Assembly (NCBI GenBank): GCA_903930095.1
Contig: CAIYXE010000390.1
Span: forward strand, 1-6,721
DNA from: an uncultured Hyphomicrobiales bacterium
Lineage (GTDB): Bacteria; Pseudomonadota; Alphaproteobacteria; Rhizobiales; Aestuariivirgaceae
Length of the DNA stretch: 6,721 nucleotides
Reading direction: 5' to 3'
The notes under the pieces are model-generated. The model saw only the letters and a list, made by a program, of their open reading frames with translations, made no database searches and had not been told where the DNA came from. Below are positions 1 through 5,265 of the stretch, one piece after another; position 1 is the first letter of the stretch, and each line of letters begins with the position of its first letter. A program made the translations under genes and the position numbers.

Positions 1-541
1 AGCGGTCCATCTCAGGCGACTGCGGCGCCATCAGGTCCCATACACCACTGGCGCAAACCTGCGCGGCGTTGGCATGGGGGTGCCGCCACCAGTCAAGGAA
101 GAAACCCGGCGCATGATCCGCCGCCTCGACCGGGATCACGGCCTTGAAGCGGTCGGGCCGCCGGAGGGCGAGCTGCAGCGCCACGTTGCCGCCGAAGGAG
201 GAGCCCATGAAGATCGGGTCCCGCAGTTCCAGCGCATCGCAGAGCTTGACGATGAAGTTCACATAGTGATCGGCGGTGAGGCGGTATTCCTTCGTCCACC
301 ACTCGGTGTTGTGGGGCGGGTCGGACTTGCCGTGGCGCGGCAGGTCATAGGCGATGACCTGGTAGTCCCGCGTGATATCCTCATCCTCCAGCAGGCCGCG
401 CCACTGGTGGTTATGGCAACCCGCCGTGTGCTGGCAGACGATGGGCTGGCCCTGGCCATTGTGCAGGTAGAAGACCTTGTACTCCTGGCCGTCTACCTCG
501 ATGGTCACGTAGCGGCCGGTGACCGGTGAATGCTTTGCCAT
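1..541 (-). CDS. alpha/beta hydrolase, N-terminal 180 residues (3' end outside window)
   Basis: The reading frame starts at ATG 539-541 and stays open to the window edge, giving 180 codons of a protein that would usually be 260-300 residues. Seen: an oxyanion-type HTAG (38-41), the strand-loop YDLPRHGKSD (65-74) typical of the fold, and the nucleophile elbow G113-S-S-F-G117 with Ser115 as probable catalytic nucleophile. The acid and the catalytic His would lie in the missing part. These mark an alpha/beta hydrolase fold-1 enzyme, probably cytoplasmic since no signal peptide is visible. Substrate is unknown; esterase, C-C hydrolase and dehalogenase-like members share these motifs. AGGAG (550-554) sits 8 nt before the ATG and supports this start over the out-of-frame ATG at 544-546. 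It follows the SCP2-like gene by 30 bp, so the two are probably co-transcribed. Confidence 0.85.
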   Translation of the reverse strand, partial: MAKHSPVTGRYVTIEVDGQEYKVFYLHNGQGQPIVCQHTAGCHNHQWRGLLEDEDITRDYQVIAYDLPRHGKSDPPHNTEWWTKEYRLTADHYVNFIVKLCDALELRDPIFMGSSFGGNVALQLALRRPDRFKAVIPVEAADHAPGFFLDWWRHPHANAAQVCASGVWDLMAPQSPEMDR

Positions 542-571
542 TTCATTGACTCCTGGATCTATCTGGCCGAC

Positions 572-961
572 TCAGACCGGCACGCCGCTCTTGCGCAGCA
601 ATTCGAACTGCACGGTGAAATTCCGCAGGTTCTGCATCAGCACCAGCAGGTTGCCTTCAAGCTTCAGGTCCTTGCGGAAGCTGGCCGCCCAGATCCCGTG
701 ATACATCGGCTTGGGCATGGGCTTGGCAAATTCCCGCCAGGTCTGCGCGCTGGCGCGCAACGCAAAGTCATAGGCGTCCAGCGGCTGCGGATCGGTGTTG
801 ATGTCCTTCACCTTGCCGTCATGCATCTCCACGATCACCTTGCGCTCGCCCATGTCGAACATGAAGGTGCAGGTGTAGTAGCGGCCCATGGCCTGGATGG
901 TTTCGTCGTTGTTGGTGAGCGACTTGTACTTGCTCGCCCAGGTCTTCACATCAGCGCTCAT
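572..961 (-). CDS. SCP2-like (sterol carrier domain) small protein
   Basis: A 129-residue protein without signal peptide or membrane segment, so probably cytoplasmic. Its pattern fits the SCP2 sterol-carrier fold: beta strands around 28-47 (YYTCTFMF, KVIVEMHDGK), a turn with DINTDPQP (53-60), a helical block with DAYDFALRASAQTWREF (62-78), then a glycine turn and an amphipathic C-terminal helix (LEGNLLVLMQNLRNF, 101-115). SCP2 domains bind lipids, fatty acyl groups or isoprenoids in a hydrophobic cavity; binding here is inferred. The length is close to a stand-alone SCP2 domain. A GAGGGAG site (969-975) lies 7 nt before the ATG. It lies 47 bp after the flotillin-like gene, with no hairpin seen between them, and 30 bp before the hydrolase. 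Lipid delivery to, or removal from, the flotillin/opsin membrane system is a reasonable but unproven role. Confidence 0.7.
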   Translation of the reverse strand: MSADVKTWASKYKSLTNNDETIQAMGRYYTCTFMFDMGERKVIVEMHDGKVKDINTDPQPLDAYDFALRASAQTWREFAKPMPKPMYHGIWAASFRKDLKLEGNLLVLMQNLRNFTVQFELLRKSGVPV

Positions 962-1008
962 GGCCAGGCTCCCTCTCGATGCCGTTCGCTTGGTCTTTGG
1001 TTTTCACG

Positions 1009-3006
1009 TCAATCCCCCTTGTCTTCGACGGACTTCAGGAGGTTGCCGATCTTGGTGATGTCGCCTCCCGACATGCCGATTTCGTTCAGAAGCTTGTCCA
1101 CGAAAGGCGCCTGCACGCGATAGCGCAGCGCCGATGACACGATGTTGTCGGCAAGCGATCCGCCGCCCGGGCCCGGCCCGTCGAGGTCGCTGCCACTGCC
1201 GCCGCCGCCCGCGCCATTGCCATTGACCATGCCGGAGCCCGAGAGGCCCGGCATGCCATCGACCTGCAGGATCTTGATGTCGCTGATCTGCTCCATCGGC
1301 TTGACGCTCTCGCGGATGATGCCCTCGAGATGTTCGATGAGCTTCATGCGCAGCGCATCCTTGCGATTGTCGTCGCTGCGCATGTTCTCCGCCTCGTTGA
1401 GCATGCGCTTGCCTTCGGCGTCGACCTCGTAGCGCAAACGTGCGGCGAGTGAGGAGAAGCGCTCGGCTTCCGCACGCTGCTCGGCCGCTTCCGCCTGAGC
1501 CTGCGAGATCGTGGTGATCTGCAAGGCTTCTGCCTGCGCGGTGCGCGCCGCCTCGATGAGCTCGATCTGCTTGCGGCGTTCGGCAATCTCGATCTCGCGC
1601 GCCGATACGACCTTTTCTATCGCCTCGGCCACCTTGGCGCGGGCCTCTTCGGTATCGGCCTCAGCCTGCGCCTTCTCGAGCTCCTTGCGCAGCACCGCGA
1701 TGTTGCGCTCGCGGTCTTCCACCTCGATCGCCATGCGGCGCTGGATGTCGAGGCGCTCTGTCTCCTGACGGGAGCGGATACGCTCGAGCTCGATTCCCAT
1801 CTGCTCCTCGATCCGCGCCTTCTCCACCGCCTCGGAAGAGCGGATGCGCGCCACCTCGGCGCTGCGCTCGCCCTCCGCCTCGCGCGCGGCGATTTCGGAT
1901 TCCTGCAGCGCCTTGCGCGTGGCGATCTCCTGCTGCTGCTGCAGCCGGGCGAAGGCCTTCTCACGCTCGATGTCGAGGGCGCGGAGTTCCACTTCCAGGT
2001 TCTTGGCGAGGATGGCGAGTTCGGTTTCGCGCTCCACGTCGTTGCGGTGCTTGCGCCTTGTTTCGATCTCCTCGGTCAGCGTCGTCTCGCGTATGGAGCG
2101 TTCGGCTTCCAACGCCTTTTCCTTGCGGATGCGGACCTTTTCAATTTCCTCCATGGCGACGATCTCGGCCTCCTGCGCCTCGCGCTCGCGCTCGGCCCGG
2201 TCGCGCACGATCTCGGACTTCTCCAGCGCGCGCTGCTTGGCGATCTCACGTTCCTGGCCCAGCCGCGCATATTCGCTGCGCCGCTGGATCTCGAGCGACT
2301 CGATTTCCGCCTGCAGGTTCTTGCTGCGGATCTGGATCGCGGTGTCCTGTTCGATGTCGTTACGCGCCTTCTTGCGGGATTCGATCTGCTCTGTCAGCTG
2401 CGTCAAGCCTTCCGCGTCGAAAGCGTTGGACGGGTTGAAGAGCTCAATGCTCACCTGGTCAAGGCTGGTGAGAGAGACCGCTTCAAGTTCAAGGCCGTTG
2501 CGCACCAGGTCATCCTCGACCTGCGCCTTCACGCCCTTGACATATTCGCCGCGACGGTTCTGCATCTCATCCATGGTCATCTGCGCGGCCATGTTGCTCA
2601 GCGCATCGACAAAGCGGCCCTGCACCAGCTCCTTAAGCTGCTCGGAATCCATGGTCCGCTTGCCCAGCGTCTGCGCGGCAAGAGACACAGATGCCGCATC
2701 GGGCTTGACGCGCAGATAAAACTCCGCCGTCACCTCCACCCTCATCCTGTTCTTGGTGATGAGCGAGCGCTCGCCCGCGCGCTTCACCTCGAGGCGCAGC
2801 GTGCGCATGCCAACGGGGGTGATGGTGTGGATGATGGGCAGCACCAGCGCGCCACCGTTGATCACCACGCGCTCGCCGCCGAAGCCGGTGCGCACGAAGG
2901 CCACGTCCTTCGACGACAGGCGGTACAGCCAGTACAGCAGGTAGACGACGATGGCGATGAAGATGCCAGCCAGCAATATGGCTGTGATGATGTCAGTTCC
3001 GGTCAT
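1009..3006 (-). CDS. flotillin-like SPFH/band 7 membrane scaffold protein (YqiK-type)
   Basis: A 665-residue protein. Order seen: one N-terminal membrane segment (about 7-29, then YRLSSKD); an SPFH/band 7 domain (about 33-200) with the flotillin-like start VRTGFGGERVVINGGALVLPI; a long Glu/Arg/Ala-rich coiled coil (about 201-520); a glycine-rich linker (about 587-617); and a C-terminal conserved block SALRYRVQAPFVDKLLNEIG (625-644). Flotillins oligomerise on the inner membrane and organise lipid/protein microdomains; the YqiK branch carries an N-terminal anchor as here. The coiled coil contains a gapless 106-residue tandem duplication, listed separately, which probably explains why it is longer than I recall for E. 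coli YqiK (about 550 residues). GAGGG (3014-3018) lies 7 nt before ATG 3004-3006. It follows the opsin by 77 bp, a gap largely filled by a possible micro-ORF. Family assignment is firm; its partners here are inferred from gene order. Confidence 0.93.
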   Translation of the reverse strand: MTGTDIITAILLAGIFIAIVVYLLYWLYRLSSKDVAFVRTGFGGERVVINGGALVLPIIHTITPVGMRTLRLEVKRAGERSLITKNRMRVEVTAEFYLRVKPDAASVSLAAQTLGKRTMDSEQLKELVQGRFVDALSNMAAQMTMDEMQNRRGEYVKGVKAQVEDDLVRNGLELEAVSLTSLDQVSIELFNPSNAFDAEGLTQLTEQIESRKKARNDIEQDTAIQIRSKNLQAEIESLEIQRRSEYARLGQEREIAKQRALEKSEIVRDRAEREREAQEAEIVAMEEIEKVRIRKEKALEAERSIRETTLTEEIETRRKHRNDVERETELAILAKNLEVELRALDIEREKAFARLQQQQEIATRKALQESEIAAREAEGERSAEVARIRSSEAVEKARIEEQMGIELERIRSRQETERLDIQRRMAIEVEDRERNIAVLRKELEKAQAEADTEEARAKVAEAIEKVVSAREIEIAERRKQIELIEAARTAQAEALQITTISQAQAEAAEQRAEAERFSSLAARLRYEVDAEGKRMLNEAENMRSDDNRKDALRMKLIEHLEGIIRESVKPMEQISDIKILQVDGMPGLSGSGMVNGNGAGGGGSGSDLDGPGPGGGSLADNIVSSALRYRVQAPFVDKLLNEIGMSGGDITKIGNLLKSVEDKGD
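1672..1761 (-). repeat. flotillin coiled-coil repeat, degenerate partial unit 3 (residues 416-445)
   Basis: Weak continuation of the 106-residue register. DRERNIAVLRKELE (431-444) aligns with ERETELAILAKNLE (325-338) at R, E, A, L, K, L and E. It fades after about residue 445. Coiled-coil composition bias could produce part of this match. Confidence 0.4.
1762..2079 (-). repeat. flotillin coiled-coil repeat, unit 2 (residues 310-415)
   Basis: Second 106-residue unit, beginning LTEEIETRRKHRND. Landmarks keep exact 106-residue spacing from unit 1: RND (215/321), KNL (229/335), ARL (247/353), SEI (264/370) and EK.RI (289/395). Confidence 0.85.
2080..2397 (-). repeat. flotillin coiled-coil repeat, unit 1 (residues 204-309)
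   Basis: First of two tandem 106-residue (318-bp) units within the flotillin-like gene, beginning LTEQIESRKKARND. Over residues 204-293 I count 44 of 90 positions identical to the next unit, with no gaps. Confidence 0.85.
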
Positions 3007-3009
3007 GTC

Positions 3010-3087
3010 TCAACCCTCGCTGTTCATGGCTGCGGAAAGGCAGTGGCCGCGTCCATGTCCCCTCAGTTCAGTTGTTTTTATGGTCAT
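3010..3087 (-). CDS. possible 25-residue peptide ORF between opsin and flotillin genes
   Basis: This short frame (MTIKTTELRGHGRG...NSEG) begins at an ATG that overlaps the opsin stop codon as ATGA. It is preceded by a near-consensus Shine-Dalgarno GGAGGTG (3093-3099) with 5 nt spacing, inside the last opsin codons. It ends 3 nt before the flotillin ATG, and its last codons contain the flotillin ribosome-binding site. The arrangement is what a translational-coupling peptide would look like. The peptide has no recognisable domain and is not hydrophobic. It could instead be chance, with the SD reflecting codons for R-E-V-R-R. The family is not recognised. Confidence 0.35.
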   Translation of the reverse strand: MTIKTTELRGHGRGHCLSAAMNSEG

Positions 3088-3788
3088 CGCCGCACCTCCC
3101 GCGCCGTCTCTCCGGCTGCAAGGTGGTAGATCACCAGGCCGAAGGCGATGCGGTTCAGGAAGTCCGCAAGATTGTAGATCAGGTTGATGCTCGCACCATC
3201 CACGCCGCCGCCCAGATATTCCATGAAATAGGCCAGCGGATAGATCGCCCATCCGATGGTCACAATCAGGCGCAGCGCGTTGTAGGTGGATTGCAGCTTC
3301 TTGTTGTCGGAAGCGGAGATGAGCCGCCCAGCCTCGCCCAGATAGAGCTCGCCCAATATGTAGAGCCCGCCGGCAAGACCAACGAGGAAGCCCAGCGTGG
3401 GGCTGATGAAGTTGGCCGCACCCAAGTAGCCCGCAGCCACCAGCACGGCGGAGGACACGAGCAGCCGCCAGAACAGTGCGGGCGATGGCTGCGACGTGGC
3501 CACGAGCAGGAAGTGGAAGCTCAGCACCAGCATCGGCACGGTCAGTTGCCAGTCGGCAAAGCGCGAAGCGGTGGCGACCGCGCCGGTGGCCGCCCAGCCC
3601 TGCGACAGGCGCAGGTAGCTGACCCCGGTGATGAGGGCGGCCACGGCGGCAAGCGTGATCACCGTCTGCCAGCGCGGCGCCAGCCTGCGCCGCTCCGCGA
3701 ACAGGAACACGGCAAGCGCCAGCGTCGCCATGGTGATGAGCCAGAACGACATGCCGACGATGTCGTCCGGCTTTGGCAAGTCCATCAT
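3084..3788 (-). CDS. microbial (type-1) rhodopsin homologue lacking the retinal-binding lysine
   Basis: A 234-residue, seven-helix protein of the proteorhodopsin clade, of normal length. Seen: helix A VGMSFWLITM (11-20); helix C R76-F-A-D79-W80-Q-L-T83-V-P85...S90; helix F GWAIYPLAYF (179-188) with pocket residues W180, Y183 and P184; helix G NLIYNLADFLNRIAFGL (202-218) with D209. In proteorhodopsin, helix G reads ..ADFVNKILFG.. and the K binds retinal. Here that residue is Arg213 (CGC, 3150-3152). The only lysines are K6, K163 and K164, all outside the helices. The primary acceptor (D79) and T83 are kept; the cytoplasmic donor (Glu108 in proteorhodopsin) is Ser90. No His aligns with the proteorhodopsin His75. 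Covalent retinal binding and normal proton pumping are therefore not expected; a sensory, structural or non-covalent ligand role is inferred. GGGAGG (3796-3801) lies 7 nt before the first of two adjacent ATGs. It sits between an ABC permease and a flotillin. Confidence 0.93.
   Translation of the reverse strand: MMDLPKPDDIVGMSFWLITMATLALAVFLFAERRRLAPRWQTVITLAAVAALITGVSYLRLSQGWAATGAVATASRFADWQLTVPMLVLSFHFLLVATSQPSPALFWRLLVSSAVLVAAGYLGAANFISPTLGFLVGLAGGLYILGELYLGEAGRLISASDNKKLQSTYNALRLIVTIGWAIYPLAYFMEYLGGGVDGASINLIYNLADFLNRIAFGLVIYHLAAGETAREVRR
3093..3099 (-). promoter_or_regulatory. strong Shine-Dalgarno inside the opsin 3' end
   Basis: GGAGGTG complements the 16S rRNA 3' tail almost fully and stands 5 nt before ATG 3085-3087. 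It is stronger than the site of the annotated flotillin start (GAGGG, 3014-3018). This is the main argument that the 25-codon ORF could be translated. Confidence 0.4.
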
Positions 3789-3795
3789 AGATTAG

Positions 3796-3801
3796 CCTCC
3801 C
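3796..3801 (-). promoter_or_regulatory. ribosome-binding site of the opsin gene
   Basis: GGGAGG, within a longer purine run (3796-3807), lies 7 nt before ATG 3786-3788 and 10 nt before the second in-frame ATG 3783-3785. Spacing favours the first ATG slightly, but either would give a working opsin. Confidence 0.6.
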
Positions 3802-3807
3802 CTCCCC

Positions 3808-3846
3808 GGTTCAGCGTGGCCCTTCGGCCTTTGGCGTTGCTGAACC
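3808..3846 (-). promoter_or_regulatory. intercistronic stem-loop between permease and opsin
   Basis: In the transcript, the sequence directly after the permease TGA reads GGTTCAGC (3839-3846), then a 23-nt middle, then GCTGAACC (3808-3815). These form a perfect 8-bp stem. The middle carries a second small hairpin, GGCC-GAAG-GGCC (3818-3829). No U-tract follows; a purine-rich ribosome-binding region comes instead, so it is not a standard intrinsic terminator. It occupies most of the 58-bp gap and ends just before the opsin ribosome-binding site. A role in mRNA processing, stability or differential expression is inferred. Confidence 0.6.
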
Positions 3847-5265
3847 TCATATGCGTGTCCTGATATGCGGTGAACGGGCATAGATCGCCACCATCGGCAG
3901 GATCAGGAGCCCGAAGACGAATTGCTGGCCCTCATAGCTGAGGCCGATGCCGACGAGGAACGACGAGAGCACCTGCAGCACCAGCACGCCGATGACCGTG
4001 AAGCCATAGCCGCCCCAGCCGCCGAGCAGGGATGTGCCGCCAATCACCACGGCGGCGAGCGTCATGAACAGATACTGGTTGCCCACACCGATGAAGCCGC
4101 CGCCGCTCCAGCCCAAGAGCAGCATGCCGGTGATGGCGGCCGCACCGCCGCTGATCGCATAAACACCGACCCAGTAAGCATGTTCAGAAATCGACAGGCG
4201 CTTGGCAGCGGTACGGCTGCCGCCCAGCGCATAGAGATTGCGGCCAAAGACGGTGTTGCGCATGGCAAGGCTCAGCAGCACGGCAGCAGCGATCCAGATC
4301 ACGATGACGGGCGGAAAGTCGAGGCCGAAGGTGCGGCCGTTCATGGCCGCGATGTTGGTGAGCCAGTCCGGCACGGTGCCGAACACGTTGCCGCTGTAAT
4401 TGGTGCCGATGCTGGTGAGGATCTGCGTGCCGCCCGCCACCGCGAAGCCAACACCCAGCGTCACGATCAGCGCCTGACCCTGCAGCCGGAAGCTGAGCAG
4501 CCCGTTGATGACGCCGATGGCGACGCCGAGCAGCAGGATGATGATGACGGCAAGCCAGGAGGGAACGCCAAGCCCCAGCAGATAGAGCAAACCGACATTG
4601 GCCGCCCCGATCACATAGGGGATCGACAGGTCGAGACCGCCTAGCAGCGCCACCAGCGTCTGTCCGATGCAGGCGAGACCGAGGAAGGCGGCGAAGACCA
4701 GCATGGACTTGACGTTGATGCCGGAGAAGAAGCCCGGCACGATGAGTGAGCCGATGGCGAACAGCCCGATGAAGACGATGATGCCGACATAGGCGCTGGT
4801 ATTGTCCTTCACCGTCGTGTTGACGATGGCCGCAAGCCCAAGGAACAGCGCCAGCACGATCGCCGCACCCACATTGCGGGCCGTGTAGAAGTTCTCGACC
4901 GAGAAGGAAATGATGAGGAACAACGCCAGCAGTGCAAGAACGGCGATGACCACGTATTTGTAGCTGATCACCAACCGCCGCGCGAAGCGTGCGGCCGAGA
5001 TGTCTTCATCGGCCGGAGGTGCAGGATCTTCGCCGCGCCGCGCATTGACGGAGTCGAGCGCCAGGCCGTCCGCGCCATAGACCCAGCGTACCGAGAAGTG
5101 GTGCCAGCCCCACAGCACGATGGCGAAGGTCGCAGTACCATAGAACAAGATGTATTGCCCCGGCACCTCCTCATAGATGCCGAGGATGATGGCTACCGCC
5201 GCCACCAATGCCGCGAAGAGGAAGCCCAGCCATTTCGAGAAATTATGGACAGCCGCGCGCTTCAT
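3847..5265 (-). CDS. sugar-type ABC transporter permease (RbsC/XylH-like, BPD_transp_2) with N-terminal extension
   Basis: A 472-residue inner-membrane protein. From about residue 158 to the end it follows ribose/xylose-type permeases: LVALLGGLDLSIPYVIGAAN (204-223) matches the conserved 'DLSVG' segment; GRNLYALGGSRTAAKRLSIS (341-360) is the cytoplasmic loop that contacts the ATPase; AAVVIGGTSLLGGWGGYGF (404-422) is a family signature. RbsC-type permeases are about 320 residues; here about 155 extra N-terminal residues carry roughly four hydrophobic segments (about 12-30, 37-54, 101-122, 129-150) and a charged linker (about 64-97). The ATG overlaps the upstream stop as ATGA, implying translational coupling. 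No ATP-binding subunit or substrate-binding protein is in the window; they may lie upstream. The substrate cannot be told from sequence: this family carries pentoses, ribose, AI-2 and other small polar solutes. Family is firm; specificity is unknown. Confidence 0.9.
   Translation of the reverse strand: MKRAAVHNFSKWLGFLFAALVAAVAIILGIYEEVPGQYILFYGTATFAIVLWGWHHFSVRWVYGADGLALDSVNARRGEDPAPPADEDISAARFARRLVISYKYVVIAVLALLALFLIISFSVENFYTARNVGAAIVLALFLGLAAIVNTTVKDNTSAYVGIIVFIGLFAIGSLIVPGFFSGINVKSMLVFAAFLGLACIGQTLVALLGGLDLSIPYVIGAANVGLLYLLGLGVPSWLAVIIILLLGVAIGVINGLLSFRLQGQALIVTLGVGFAVAGGTQILTSIGTNYSGNVFGTVPDWLTNIAAMNGRTFGLDFPPVIVIWIAAAVLLSLAMRNTVFGRNLYALGGSRTAAKRLSISEHAYWVGVYAISGGAAAITGMLLLGWSGGGFIGVGNQYLFMTLAAVVIGGTSLLGGWGGYGFTVIGVLVLQVLSSFLVGIGLSYEGQQFVFGLLILPMVAIYARSPHIRTRI

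Noticed and set aside
74..529. 151-codon plus-strand frame, and two shorter minus-strand frames at 93-302 and 259-459
   Set aside because: All overlap the alpha/beta hydrolase frame, which carries the family motifs in order and has a proper ribosome-binding site.
962..1008. Promoter or terminator between the flotillin and SCP2-like genes
   Set aside because: The 47-bp gap shows only the GAGGGAG ribosome-binding site. I see no inverted repeat and no convincing -35/-10 pair.
2047..3129. 360-codon open frame on the plus strand
   Set aside because: It lies antisense to the flotillin coiled coil and its start region. GC-rich, Glu/Arg-rich coding sequence commonly leaves the opposite strand open. 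The product resembles no family, and the minus-strand gene is unmistakable.
3150..3152. Sequencing error as the cause of the missing lysine
   Set aside because: A Lys codon differs from CGC at two or more bases, the frame is intact on both sides, and all surrounding helix-G residues match the family.
3808..3846. Rho-independent terminator
   Set aside because: The stem-loop is followed in the transcript by a G/A-rich ribosome-binding region and not by a run of U, and the operon continues with normal short spacing.
3922..4644. 240-codon open frame on the plus strand
   Set aside because: It is antisense to the well-conserved ABC permease. Its His/Asp/Glu/Arg-rich, low-complexity product is typical of a shadow frame.
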